A stretch of 64,000 nt of DNA from positions 1,862,001 through 1,926,000 of the forward strand of contig JAQFVV010012446.1 of NCBI GenBank assembly GCA_028023455.1, read 5' to 3'. The notes below the pieces were generated by a model. That model did no database searches. It had not been told where the DNA came from and worked only from the letters and a program-made list of their open reading frames with translations. The translations under genes and the position numbers were made by a program. Each line of letters begins with the position of its first letter. Within the stretch, counting starts at the first letter, position 1. This stretch comes from Epiperipatus broadwayi. Lineage: Eukaryota > Onychophora > Udeonychophora > Euonychophora > Peripatidae. Below, piece after piece: positions 9,786 through 20,600 of this stretch.

Positions 9786-10132
9786 TATGATATCTATTAA
9801 TTATCAATATATATATATATTGTTGGGTTTGGTCTTAATTGCAGGTTTCAGGCTCAAACCAACAGTGATATCAATAAAAATATAAACACTCAATAAATAC
9901 AGTGGTACTGTGCTGGTTATGCTGGACTCACTTGTATATATTAGCTTGCCTCGTGAGTTTGAATCAAGACTTTTGACTGTACTGGACAGCTTGCCTCAAG
10001 TCAGCTGTAGTTGTAGCAGCTTCCAGTCTTACTTTGGACTTGCCTCACTGCATAGAATGACTATAGTAGAAACACCTTCATTGTTGGGAGTGGTTTCAAT
10101 TGAGAGCATGTTCAGTCTTTCAGGTTAGACAG

Positions 10133-10395
10133 ATGCTCTCTCTCTCTCTGTTTCTTGCCTCCAAAATGCTGACTATTTATTGCCAGATCCCCTACTTTAT
10201 TGGCAGCAATCAGATTCAGAGAGCATCATTGCCTATTAGCCCAATAAATGAATGGTCGGATTTTACACATGTTTACACATTGGCCATACTTATGTTTTAT
10301 CCTTTGGCTATGTTTATACAATGGTTGTCCACATGTTTACACATTGGGTAGTGGGAATGAGTGCTCTAGTCCACTTCTGAAGGCAAGGTCAGATA
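10133..10395 (+). repeat. Dispersed repeat F, copy 1
   Basis: Shares GACTATTTATT(G/A)CCAGATCCCC, GAGCATCATTGCCTATT and the GAAGGTAAGATGAGATATGAC-type end with 63345-63560 in the same orientation. No protein signature. Open frames here (72, 83 and 105 codons) overlap one another in different frames and look spurious. Confidence 0.55.
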
Positions 10396-10724
10396 TGACT
10401 ATATATATATGCACAAAACACATCCAAACTTCTTTACAAATCTTGATTTACTATATGAACTATTATAAAGTACAAAAACACTCCAACATTGCGACTATAT
10501 TCTTTTATAGTCTTTATCACGGAATAGTTAAAAAATACATAAAGATAATAAATATTCCACAATAATCCAAATAGCATAAACACACTCTTACCTTAAAATT
10601 CTTCTAACAAACAATCTTAAATTTCCATTACATTCGTTTCTTAAACACCTTTCTTAAAATAACCCCTATAAATTATTTAATTAAATCAACATAATATCCT
10701 TTTTTTTTTTTTCAGTTAACAACC

Positions 10725-10915
10725 TAACCTATTCATTACAGGTTTCATTTCACTAAAATAAATTTCTTCTTTTATAATTTTTTCATAATATGATCTAATA
10801 GATTCCAAAGATCTATTTTAAAATCTTTATGTTTAAATGTACTCATATGACCATAAACTGCAAGATTTTTATCATTTAAATGCTGTTTTAATCTTGTTGC
10901 CAATTTAGGCAATTA
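10725..10915 (-). pseudogene. PLE-3 GIY-YIG endonuclease C-terminus (left arm)
   Basis: Minus-strand translation gives LATRLKQHLND, VYGHMSTFKHKDFKI and, after a frameshift, EMKPVMNR. These match TRLKQH, the histidine region and EIKPNINR of the intact PLE-1 protein. Truncated and frameshifted. Confidence 0.75.
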
Positions 10916-10969
10916 CTTAATATGATTAATAAAAAATATAATGTCATGACTTGACCTGTTTATAAAAAG

Positions 10970-11065
10970 AAAAAAGTTTAAATTTATTAATCAATAACGA
11001 CAATGATTGTAACAATTTAGAAGTTATGAATTCGGTTTATATTATAAAATGTTTAGATTGTTTTA
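10970..11065 (+). pseudogene. Possible GIY-YIG N-terminal fragment
   Basis: A short plus-strand stretch near 11030 reads NSVYIIKCLDCF, resembling the GVYEINCRKC start of the PLE endonuclease. It is only a dozen residues, so support is modest. It lies between the PLE-3 left arm and the nested PLE-2. Confidence 0.4.
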
Positions 11066-11278
11066 AAGATAGTAAAGAAATGTCATACTTTGAAACTACA
11101 ACGAATCAATTGTCTGAAGGTTTGTAATGATGGTATATTATAAGATGTGATATGTTGGACTATTTCCATCATTTATGAGTGAATGCTGAATGTATAGAAC
11201 ATTTTAAACTTTATTTAAACTTTTTAAATACAAACTTGTTAGTAATAACACACAAATAGACAACACTAGTAATTACAC

Positions 11279-11325
11279 AATGTTTCGAGTAGTAGTATTC
11301 TCCACTCTTGTTCAGGTGTTGCTGG
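11279..11325 (-). ncRNA. Hammerhead-like hairpin of PLE-2
   Basis: Minus strand: CTGAACA, stem II GAGTGG/CTACTC (six pairs, one G-U), then GAAAC-ATT-GTG. The 5' core departs from CTGANGA and position 17 is G, which a hammerhead cannot cleave. The stem II pairing is nevertheless well kept. The plus-strand partner near 11490-11535 reads CTGGAGA...CAAAA. Confidence 0.45.
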
Positions 11326-11354
11326 CCTATATGCACAGTGACAATATTCGCTTA

Positions 11355-11424
11355 GAAGTTGAACTCGCAACTTTAGATTCTTGAATATTGAATTTAAGGC
11401 AAACACTCTACCAACTGAGCTCGA
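11355..11424 (-). other. tRNA-like sequence inside PLE-2
   Basis: The minus strand has an A box (GAGCTCAGTTGGTAGAG) and a B box (GAGTTCAAC), with CCTTAAATTCAA...GAATCTAAAG between them in the position of an anticodon arm. It is tRNA-like, not a functional tRNA: the acceptor strands do not pair well. The same module occurs at the other PLE-2 copies. Confidence 0.6.
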
Positions 11425-11684
11425 TATTCAAGAATCTAAAGATGGGGGTTCAACTTCTAAGCGAATATTGTCACTGTGCATATAGTCCAGCAACACCTGG
11501 AGAAGAGTGGAGAATAATACTACTCAAAATGTTGTTTAATTACTAACTTGTGTTATCTATTTGTGTGTTATTACTAACAAGTTGTTTGTATTTGGAAAGT
11601 TTAAATAAAGTTTAAAATGTTCTATACATTCAACATTCACTTATAAATGATGGAAATAGTATATCACATCTTACAAAGAATCAA

Positions 11685-11870
11685 TTTGCAACAAGATAGA
11701 AATAGCATTTAAATGGTAAAAATTCTGCAGTTTATGGTCATATGAGTAAATTTAACATAGAGATTTTTAAATAGCATCTTTGGAATGTATTAGTTCATAT
11801 TATGAATCAATTATAAAAAAAGAAATTTATATTAGTGAAATGAAACCTGTAATGAATAGGTTGTTAATAG
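11685..11870 (+). pseudogene. PLE-3 GIY-YIG endonuclease C-terminus (right arm)
   Basis: The plus strand gives the words VYGHMSKFN and, in another frame, KEIYISEMKPVMNRLL, mirroring the left arm. Stops and frameshifts throughout. Confidence 0.7.
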
Positions 11871-12339
11871 AAAAATAAAAAAACAGATAATAGATTGATT
11901 TAATTAAACAATTATTTGGGTTTATTTAAAAAAAAAAATTTCAGAAACGAATATAATGAAAATTTAAGATAGTTTGTTAGAAGAGTTTTTGGTATTTGTT
12001 ACATGATTTGGATTATTATGGTCTATTTGTATTTGCATTTATTGTTTTTTATGTATTTTTTAGTTGTTCCTTGATAAAGCCTATGAAAGAATATAGTTGA
12101 AACGTTACAGTATTTTTTTGTACTTTATAATAGTTCATATAATAAATCAAAGCGTAAAAGAAGTTTGCATTTGTTTTGTTTTGTATATATATTGAAATTA
12201 ATGGGCTATTTTTAAAATAAGACTGTGTTTGTTTGTTATTGATTTAATTTATCTATTAATTATATTAAAGCTTACAGTAAGAAATGTAAAGGAAAAAATA
12301 TTAACCCATAAATTGCCAATAATTAACTGGTTTCCAAAT

Positions 12340-12480
12340 GTAAATTCACAGCAGAGTAGCCAATAAATCAATAGAATACCCACAATTTGTTGTCAAGGTA
12401 ACTTTTGTAGTTAAAACATAATGGTTGCCTTGTCAACAGATTGTGGTTATTCTATTGGTTCATTAAGCTTTAGCCATTTT
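12340..12480. repeat. Short palindrome, family G
   Basis: The arms AATAGAATACCCACAATTTG..GTCAAGGTAAC and GTTGCCTTGTCAACAG..GTGGTTATTCTATTGG pair over about 40 bp around a 30-bp centre. Related words occur at 13140-13290 (single) and 39000-39305 (palindromic). Confidence 0.65.
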
Positions 12481-12582
12481 GCTGTAACTTAGGACTATTT
12501 AGCAAAAATCTCCGATACATTTTAATGGTCTTTTCAAATTACTGGATGTTCATAATTGAATTAAGTCCTATATTATTTTATT

Positions 12583-12697
12583 CTGCCTGCCCACATGCCT
12601 ACCCACCCACCTGCCTGCCCACCTGCCTGCCTACCTGCCTGCCTACCCGCCTACCTACCTTACTCCCTATCTATCTATCTATCTATCTATCTATTTA
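12583..12697 (+). repeat. Tetranucleotide microsatellite
   Basis: A run of CTGC/CCAC/CTAC units passing into seven CTAT units. No other content. Confidence 0.95.
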
Positions 12698-12824
12698 AAT
12701 CTTTCCCTCCATCATACATTATTGAAATGTAAATAAAGACACCTGAAAAAGACTAATGATTTCAGAGAGGAATTTCAAGACAAGCCAACACTTATCAGTT
12801 TACCTAGGTCACAATCTCTTCTAC

Positions 12825-13290
12825 AAGCCTTCATTTTTTGCTTAATATTTATCAATACCAAATTATCACTTTTTGATTTACAAGTGTAAAATTTTTTGCA
12901 CCCACAACTTTGACATTAACTACTTCAGATAAATACATTAATGATTATTACTAAGTGATTATTAAACTAGAAATTATTCCTAGTCCAGATATCACTTACT
13001 GAACTACAGATTATCCCTAGACCAGATATAAAGTTAACATCTGGACCAGAAATAATCTTTAGATTATTAATAATAATTATTTATGTATTTATCTGAATTT
13101 GTGCCAAAGTTGTGAATATGAAAAGTTTGACATTTATAAATCAAAGTATAATTCCATCTTTATTGTTAAAAGGGTATTGCCTTGACAACAGTTTTTGATT
13201 GTTGATTGTCATCTATATTGGAATTGTCTAAGTGTTGACTGGTTTCTATTGGCTAATTATATATACACATTTAAAAGTTATGTCTTCAGT
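12825..13290. repeat. Imperfect palindrome centred near 13020
   Basis: The words ACAACTTTGACATTA..CAGATAAATAC on the left and GTATTTATCTGAA..GCCAAAGTTGTGAA on the right are inverted. The centre has repeated GACCAGATAT / ATATCTGGxC motifs. The right flank carries family G words. The outer arms resemble family B ends (ACTTTGACAxxAAC). Confidence 0.55.
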
Positions 13291-13890
13291 ATAAATCTGC
13301 ATGATGTATTCCAGAATGGCAATATTTAATGAGATAATAAATTGTTTGGTTAAATCACTGAGGATAAGATCATCTCACTCAATAACAGTTTTTAAGATTT
13401 TCCCTTTCTTTTGTGATCTTACCTATACAATTGAGATCAATCATAGAATTGTGAATTCAGGAGCTGAAGTTTCCTGTTTCAATTCCCAGCTGAATAACAT
13501 AAAAAAACTTTTGTTTGATCCCCTGAATGCTCAATATGTCATTGGTGCTTAAATGTCATATGATCTCATAAGAGATTAATCATAGAATTAATGTTTTAAA
13601 GACTTACAAAGTTAACACTAATAACCCCATTATTAAAAGGAAGAATGCCACATTTTGGGAGAAAACATTAAAAACACTAAATATAAGCTTAATATATTTT
13701 TGGTGCTAAGGACTTTTCCAAAGGTAATAGTTATATTTTTAAAAAACCATATAAAATAGACTCAATAATGAGCAGAAAATCTATTAGTGTTTGACGGAGT
13801 ACATTTTGAAACATAAATTCAAATGTAGAATTTTATATTTCAATTTATTGTTTTGAATATAACAGTTTTTGTATAAACTTTAATTTATAA

Positions 13891-14165
13891 TACTTCAGTA
13901 GTGTAATTTTCACTACACCACTCTCACACAAGGTAAGGACCAATTTCTATCAACTTTTAACACCTTGTGGAAGGGTGTAATCATAATCTTATAGCCAAAG
14001 ATACATGTAAAAGATCTATAATTCCCAATCATATGTCTTTTGCCATATGTTTATGACTCTAGTCTTCCACAAAGTGTTAAAAGTGGATAGAAGCTAGTAC
14101 CCACTTTGTGTAAGAGTGGTGTAGTGAAAATTACACCACTGAACTCATCATTAAGTGGATAATCT
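13891..14165. repeat. Family B palindrome lacking its hammerhead centre
   Basis: GTAGTGTAATTTTCACTAC..ACTCTCACACAAGG on the left mirrors ACTTTGTGTAAGAGTGGTGTAGTGAAAATTACAC on the right. The arms meet near 14025, before the position of the ribozyme core. A shortened derivative of the family. Confidence 0.75.
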
Positions 14166-14214
14166 CTAGTTCAATGAAAGACTAATAAAAATTATTAATT
14201 TTATTAAATTTATT

Positions 14215-14610
14215 TTTTTGATGCTTGTCTGTCTCGGTCTGGCTGAAAAAATATTTTAATTCAATTTTCATCCACTTTCCAATTTGTGATCTAGTTCAAA
14301 CTTTGCATACTTATATATTCCTGGTGATAATTATTCTTTTTTGAGTTTGCAAACAATTTTAGCAAAAAAAAAAAGTGAAAGTTTTGTTTTTTAATTTTAT
14401 ATAAGATTCAGTACTCTTTACAGTAGCACCATCTAGTGGTATTAAATACTATATAAATTTTCTTATAAAACTAAAAAGTAGAAAATAAAATATATATAAA
14501 TGTTTTTTTCCTTTGTAAATGAACTAAAAAAATACTAAAAAATTATGTATTTTTTAGTACATTTATGTGAATAAAAGCACTTCTTTAATTTTTTTTAAAG
14601 AAATATTATT
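14215..14610 (+). repeat. Dispersed repeat E, copy 2
   Basis: Direct copy of 1310-1860 with indels, including CACCATCTAGTGGTATTAAA near 14428. Non-coding. Confidence 0.6.
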
Positions 14611-15199
14611 GGTGCTTATGAGAAAGGTGCCCACCACAAAAAACATCATGCCCATGTTTAGCATTTTCAGTGTTCTCTCCAAAATATGTGGATCATCTTC
14701 AATTAAAAGTTTAGTTGATTAAGTTGTGAATTAATTTAGAATATGATGAAATTAATTTCCATGAAAATTAAAATAAATTTCTAAGTCAGAATTAATGATA
14801 CTAAAATTTATCAAATGCATTTAAAATGAAAAACTACTGATAATGATATAGAATCTGGTCAACTTAGAACTACACACACATATATATATATGTAGACATG
14901 AAGCATTGACATGTTTCGAAACCATATATGAACAACACGTATGTTATAATGAATTAAATATTTCCATGGATTTTCCTGAAGGTTTGTGATGATGGTGTTC
15001 TAGTTGTATTTTCATATTGGACTATTGCCATCACCTAATATAAGTATTGAATGTCTTTAGAAAAATTTAACTTTATTTAAATATTCCAAATACATTCAAC
15101 TGTTAGTAATAGCACATCAAACAGGTTCGTATATGCACAATGGGTATTCTCCCTTCTTCAGGTGTTGCTGGCCTGACAAGTAACAGTACTAGCATGATA

Positions 15200-15280
15200 T
15201 TTGAACATGGACCCTTAGATTCTTGAGTATTGAATTTTAAGATAATGCTCTAACCAACTGAGCCATCCTGCCAAAGGCAA
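15200..15280 (-). other. tRNA-like module of PLE-2 (left)
   Basis: The minus strand has the A box GGCTCAGTTGGTTAGAGC and a T-arm-like segment, GTCCATGTTCAAATATC, in place of the canonical B box. The 15873-15955 partner is its inverted copy. Confidence 0.6.
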
Positions 15281-15499
15281 CAGTCAGTAGAAAATTCATA
15301 TACTTATCTATGGGTTTCCTCCTGATTTCTCCACTTGTTTCTAAGAGTAAAGTTGATTAGTGTTTTCCTTGAATTATGTATAGTCACACTAGATTGACTT
15401 ATGGGATTTTTTGCCATAGTCATGTGAGCAGCTTCTTTAAATTTTCTTCTTTATATCTTCTCTATACAATATTTTTGTATTTTCCCAATTGAACATATC

Positions 15500-15785
15500 T
15501 TCATTGGCACATGTGAATGTGGAAGAACATATATTGGTGAGACTAGTCATCCCATTGAGTAGTGCTTCCAAGAACACAAATTGATGATTACAAGAGAGAA
15601 AACAGATGTGTCTAAGATAGCAGACCATGCATGTACCAATGAACATATGTTCAATTGGGGAAATACAAAAATTTTGGATAGAGAAGAAAATGTACAAAGA
15701 AGAAAATTTAAAGAAGCTGCTCACATGACAATGGCAAAAAAGTCCCATAAGACAACCTAGTGTAACTATCCATAATATATAGAAA
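15500..15785 (+). pseudogene. PLE-2 GIY-YIG endonuclease fragment
   Basis: Plus-strand translation: CECGRTYIGETSHPIE, a stop, CFQEHKLMITREKTDVSKIADHA, CTNEHMFNWGNTKILDREENVQRRKFKEA. It shows the YIG box with its neighbouring CxC, the EH, the KIADH histidine segment and the E-x-N-x4-RKFKEA helix of PLE endonucleases. The N-terminal GIY and the whole RT are missing. The inverted arm (15300-15500, minus) carries the end of the same gene. The 119-codon minus-strand frame here is only its antisense. Confidence 0.82.
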
Positions 15786-15872
15786 CCACTAATCAACTCT
15801 GCTCTTAGGACAAAGTGGAGAAATCAGGAGGAACCTCATAGATAAGTATTTGAAATTTTTGACTGTTGCCTT

Positions 15873-15955
15873 TGGCAGGATAGCTCAATTGTTTAGTGTA
15901 TTACCTTAAAATTCAATACTCAAGAATCTAAGGGTCCAGGTTCAAATATCATGCT
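15873..15955 (+). other. tRNA-like module of PLE-2 (right)
   Basis: A box TAGCTCAATTGTTTAGTG (15881-15898), a CCTTA/TAAGG stem in the anticodon-arm position with an enlarged loop, and the B box GGTTCAAATATC (15939-15950). It lies between the GIY-YIG remnant and the hammerhead-like hairpin (15985-16030). Confidence 0.65.
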
Positions 15956-15984
15956 AGTATACTGTTACTGGTCAGGCCAGCAAC

Positions 15985-16030
15985 ACTTGAAGAAGAGGGA
16001 AAAATAATACTTCTTGAAACATTGTGCATA
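15985..16030 (+). ncRNA. Hammerhead-like hairpin of PLE-2
   Basis: TTGAAGA, a decayed stem II (AGAGGG... ACTTCT), then GAAAC-ATT-GTG. Same position and spacing as 11279-11325. G at position 17 argues against cleavage. Confidence 0.4.
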
Positions 16031-16145
16031 TACTAACCTGTTTGATTTGCTATTACTATATTATTATATTTAAATAAAGTTAAATTTTTCTGAAGACATT
16101 CAATACTCATATTAGATGATGGAAATAGTCCAATATAAAAATACA

Positions 16146-16560
16146 ATTTCCATGGATTGTTATTATAAGAAAGAATAAAAATGAGATAATATCCATGTAA
16201 ATAGAGATAATCTCTAACCTTAGATGTTTCCAAAAAATTATCAATTACTATTAATTGACACTTCCCTAAGTTTAAACACATTTTCTCATTAACCTATAAT
16301 AGATCTTTTGTGGGAGTTTTTGGCTGAAGTAAAAGGGATCCATTTTAAATTCAAATCCAAATTCTTATATGGATTTAAATTCAGAAAACTTTTTATAGGT
16401 ATGAGAATGTAAAAAAATAGCATCTTTCTTGACATTCTGCAAATATTGTCTCAATTTACATGGATATTATTTCATTATTTCCATTCTTTCTTAAATCTAC
16501 ATGTATTAGAAAATACAAAGAATAGAATGAAACAATATAAATAATATTTACATTGTGACA
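16146..16560. other. No recognised feature
   Basis: A/T-rich. It holds only a weak inverted word pair near 16150-16490 (ACATGGATATTAT and its complement), with no coding or transposon signature. Confidence 0.5.
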
Positions 16561-16568
16561 TTTAATAC

Positions 16569-16705
16569 ATCATCATCATCATCAACCATTATCAATCCAC
16601 TGCAGAATGAAGGTCTCTCCAAGTTGAGAGGAGACCCCTTGATTCCTCTTGGAGGCCTTAAAGGAACCAATCAGGGCAAATTCCTAATGTCCACTCCATA
16701 CATTC
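16569..16705 (-). mobile_element. RTE-type LINE 3' end
   Basis: The minus strand ends the frame with TFILQWIDNG and a stop at 16582-16584, the hallmark C-terminus of RTE-clade ORFs, followed directly by a GAT/TGA repeat tail (16569-16584). Upstream the frame is lost within about 40 codons: a 5'-truncated insertion. Confidence 0.85.
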
Positions 16706-18060
16706 TTGTCATTGCAGCTGTTATTGCTATGTGATTATTCATATAGTATACAAACATGGATGGGCTGCTCACCAACATGCATTAGCCAGCATGGTGAGTT
16801 TTTTGGATTTTTACCTCTGAGTCTAAGATCAAGAAACACCATGGTCTTTCTTCTCAGTTGCCTGATAAGGCAGAATGAATGTTTGTGTAAATGATAATTT
16901 TTTTTTCAATAGATTTAATACATATAACAATATTACTAATAAAAACAAACACTGTGATAGATCTTACAACTAGATGTTTACAACTGCTTTCAATTACACG
17001 CAGACACAACTCTTAAATTTCTGATAATTTATTTTATATGCATAAATATATAATATAAAGTTTTATAGTGATCAACTTGGTAGTTACGTTTTGTACTATC
17101 CGAAATAGTGTTTGTATTTTCAAGGACAATATAAATATTTAACATATATAGAATATATATTTAATAATTGAAACAATGCATTTTCAATGGGCTGCAAAAA
17201 TTCAGATTCTTCTTTATTTAAAAGGGGAGTGTGGCTGAAACAATATAGCTATGGGGTGTTTCAAATATTAGAATATATATTTATATAATAATTAACAGCT
17301 TTTAATTGGTTACTTGCCTTGTTATGTAACACCGTAATATATCTAGATAAACAGATGAAAATTCCCACCATATTTTCAATATTTACAGTATAAATATATA
17401 ATTAGAATGTGGCATTGAATTTTAAAAAATAACTTTTTACTTGGTAATTTTATTTAGAGTGTAAATTTAAATAAAATCTTAGCGATAATAAAATAGTTTC
17501 ATACTGCGACAATTTAAATTAACAACTAAAAAAAATATTTGCACAGATTATAAGGTTTCAAAAATAAAGTTTCCTAGCTAATGAAGTTAAATAGTATAAA
17601 AATAAAAATTCTAATATATTAAAATTTAAATGCAAATAATAATAATAAACAATCTTGAAAGATTGTGTAAACAGTTGAAGCATTAAAATATGCAAATTCT
17701 AATTCTAATTTGGGTGTAAATCTGCATAAAACTAAATGATGAAAACCATTGCCAAATAATTAATTAACTGATAACAGAATGAGATGAAGAATTAAAAATC
17801 AATAAACTAAACTAATAAAAAAAACATATTTTTTTTCTATATTTAAATTTATCACTTTTTAAAAAAAATCTAAGTTAAAGGGAAAAAAAACTGAACTTGT
17901 AAATTTCCACTTGGTTTGTTTGATTAAAATTAGCTAGATCTATATAAATAAATATCACTCAACAAATAAATTGTGATAAATATTATACAGCAAAAAAGCA
18001 CAATAGAAACTGCATATATGTACATTGACACATGCATAATGGGGTGGGTGGGTGAATATA
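16706..18060. other. A/T-rich sequence without recognised genes
   Basis: Long A/T tracts, no transposon proteins. The 62-codon frame at 16706-16894 begins in RTE-flanking sequence and resembles nothing I know. Confidence 0.5.
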
Positions 18061-18104
18061 TATTTTTGTATAATTACATTTATAAATAATCAAGAAATTT
18101 TACT

Positions 18105-18705
18105 AACACAGCAAGCTGTAATTCCAAGGAGAAGGTAATCAACTGACCACACATGGGCCATACTATAATATTCAATTAACAATGGTAAATACACGACCAA
18201 ATGCTCAACCCAAGTCACAAGGTAAAGACTTTGACAAGATAAGAATGGATGTCTTATCTTCATAACTAAATGCAATTGTATAAGTCAATCTTAAGCAACT
18301 TGGAATAATAATATGAATATGTTCAATTATTTATTTTACTTAGATTTCTTTTTTATACTGTGCTAGTAAAATTTCTTGATTATTTATATTAAGTATAACT
18401 TCTAATATTGACATATAATAAATTTCAATATTTTGCAAGTGTTAATAGGATATAAAAAAGAAATATAAGTAAAGTGAATAATTGAATATATTTACACTCT
18501 CATTCCAAGATGCTTAAAAAATTGGCTTATATAATTGCATTTAGGTACAAAAATAAGATGGCCATTCTTATCTTTTCAAAATCTTTATCTTGTAACTTCA
18601 ATCGAAAGTTTCCTCAAATTTAACAATTCCAATTGAATATTATAGCACAATGCATGTGTAATGGGTGGATTACCTTCTCCTTAAAATTATAATTACATTT
18701 ACAAA
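18105..18705. repeat. Large imperfect palindrome (arms about 250 bp)
   Basis: 18105-18358 is inverted relative to 18452-18705. Matched words: AAGGAGAAGGTAATC, ATAATATTCAATT, TTAGGACxT-like segments, AAATGCAATT, and TATAAAAAAGAAAT next to the centre. The 93-bp spacer contains TACTGTGCTAGTAAAATTTC, the complement of sequence just outside the left arm (18080-18108). No protein. The 61-codon minus frame is part of the left arm. Confidence 0.7.
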
Positions 18706-20384
18706 TCTATTCATAAAACAAACGAGTTTAAAAATGTTATTACAATAATCCTCAAGCCAGATTTCAAAGAGTCATTCAAATGTGATAATAAAGTTTTAGT
18801 TGACAGAGAGATGATCATTGATAAGGGGTCATTAGCTGAAATTTTATTTAAATAATTCTTTGGAATCCTGGTTGTGAATTATCAAAGAAATATTTTCAGG
18901 CTTGGATGTTCCATGAATAAGTATATAATATCTGCATTTATTATTTGATACACTATAATTTATTTACAGGCTTGTGAAAATGGTTAGAATTACATTTATA
19001 AATATAACTTTTTACACTATTATTGTAATTTTTATGTTTTAATATGAATATATTTTCTTTCTTGCCTTTATTTTTTTGTTATAAAATTTATTACATACTG
19101 GTATCAATTTAGTATATACACTATATCATTTTATACACCAGAGGAAGCCCTAAAATCACTGTCAACACAATCAGGTGATAAAGAATCTTAGGTAATATCA
19201 TAAAAATTAATAACTACATGTTCAAAATATTTTGTCCAATCCACATAAAAATTGTAATTTTTATTAAAAAAAATAAAAAAGTACAGAATTTCATAGAAAT
19301 AAGCATAATCAAAAAAGTCAAAATTTTGCAAAAAATATTTTAAAATATTAATAATTAGAAAATGACAAAATAAAATAAAAAATTTACTGGCATAATCACG
19401 TGAGCAAAAAATCTAATTACTATCATAATCCAATATCAAAGAACAATATTTGACAAATATTAGTAATTAGTAAATGACAAAATAAAATAGCATAAGTATG
19501 TGACTAAAAAGAAATTAAATATCAAAAAACAATATCTTTATTTCAGGTATAGAATGATGAACATTGTACAGCAACCAAATGCAATGCTGGAAATAGAGAC
19601 AAATGTGCATTTCAACTTGCAAGAACACTTACGGTATTTACTAATAATAAAAAGAGCAAGATTCAGATTGTTGAAAGTCATGATTTAATCTCTATTGAAA
19701 TAATAATAATAATAATGATGATGATGATGATAATAATAATGGCAGCAGCACAAATTATGGCATCTACTTAAAAAAATATACACACAATGCACTTAATGTC
19801 CAGATGACACCACATCTCAAATTCAGACAATTTTGAAAACCTATTGGGTTTTAACTAAGACCAACCACTAAACTATCCAAAATACATATACCAATATGAA
19901 ATTAAAAAGTATTCAGATGAATTGAGTTTTTCAAAAACTTTCCAAAATGACAAATATTCATTAACTGTTTCTCTAGAACTGACTTTAAACCTATGAAAAT
20001 CATTGCTAAAATTTACTGCGCAGTTGAAAAACTTCATGTTTTGGAACTATATAATTAGACTAAAACCAAAGATTCTATTTTTTAATTTGTTATGGAGATA
20101 AAATTGACCACTAAATGGTTTAGTGCCGATGGTCAATGAATCTATATAAATGATACTGATATGAAGAGTTTGTCATTAGTATTTAACAAATTCATTATTA
20201 ATAAATTATGAAAACTGTTATTTCACTGATGAACAAAAAGATTATTTATTTGGCAAAATTACAAATGGCTGCCAAGTATAAATATACAATTATCATTGTG
20301 TGTTTGTATTTTAATCTATTGCTTGTATAAAATAAACTGCTTACATTGGTTATATGATAATTACAGTAATAAGTTTTAATTATA
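18706..20384. other. A/T-rich sequence with one microsatellite
   Basis: No genes seen. 19340-19500 shows a weak direct duplication (AAATGACAAAATAAAAT twice, about 115 bp apart), and 19699-19741 is an (AAT)n/(ATG)n microsatellite. Confidence 0.6.
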
Positions 20385-20600
20385 AAGTTTATTTAAACAC
20401 ACACTGATTATGCACACTGATTACATAAGTAATATTTACTTAGGCTATAACCTCAAGAATGTGCACATAAAAATGTGATAGTAGGAACCTCTACAGGTCT
20501 TAACCACAAGCTTACATTTTGGAAGAAAAGAGGGGAACCCTCTTTACTTCAACCTACTTTCTATTTGTTGTAGATAAAATTTTGTAAGTTTAAAAGAATA
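20385..20600 (+). repeat. Family D fragment
   Basis: Matches the unit at 62225-62800: TTTAAACACACA..TGATTA, GGCTATAACCTCAAGAATGTGC, GACCTCTACAGGTCTTAACCAC, AAGCTTACATTTTGGAAG, AGGGGAACCC. Single and partial here. Confidence 0.75.

Larger units (their letters stand above)
11112..11685. mobile_element. PLE-2 inverted 3' ends, copy a (nested)
   Basis: Outward-facing PLE-2 tails: CCAGCAACACCTGAA-type boundary, a hammerhead-like hairpin, GTTAGTAATAACACAC / GTGTGTTATTACTAAC, and TTTAAATAAAGTTTAAA. They end at the 'ATGATGGAAATAGT' words shared with 14975-16145 and 49158-49740. The tRNA-like module sits at the centre, complete only on the minus strand. Confidence 0.75.
10441..12175. mobile_element. 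PLE-3: head-to-head pair of PLE 3' ends with PLE-2 nested in the middle
   Basis: The left arm (10441-10915) and right arm (about 11685-12175) are inverted copies. Reading outward, each carries the GIY-YIG C-terminus, a 3' UTR and the terminal segment ending TGTACTTTATAATAGTTCATAT. A hammerhead-like TTGATAAAG...GAAACGTTACAG segment lies near 12072-12110, and its inverted partner near 10475-10510. The centre holds an inverted pair of PLE-2 pieces (11112-11685). All frames are broken. Confidence 0.8.
14975..16145. mobile_element. PLE-2 inverted pair with GIY-YIG fragments (copy b)
   Basis: Two PLE-2 3' ends joined head to head near 15510. Reading outward on each side: part of the GIY-YIG gene, a short 3' UTR, a tRNA-like module (15200-15280 minus, 15873-15955 plus), the hammerhead-like hairpin and an A/T-rich tail ending TTTCTGAAGACATTCAATACT. 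This copy shows that the tRNA-like and hairpin modules belong to a Penelope-like element. Confidence 0.8.

Noticed and set aside
9910-10565. Cluster of three open frames of 72-105 codons as exons
   Set aside because: They overlap in different frames, run into repeat F and the PLE-3 arm, and have no known domain or clear splice sites.
11279-11325. Active hammerhead in PLE-2
   Set aside because: Position 17 is G in the readable copies and the 5' core varies (CTGAACA, TTGAAGA, CTGGAGA), so cleavage is not expected even though stem II is kept.
11355-11424. Functional tRNA gene
   Set aside because: A and B boxes are present but the acceptor stem does not pair, and the same module recurs inside PLE-2 copies.
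15437-15796. 119-codon minus-strand frame as a membrane protein gene
   Set aside because: It is antisense to the PLE-2 GIY-YIG fragment and crosses the inversion point.
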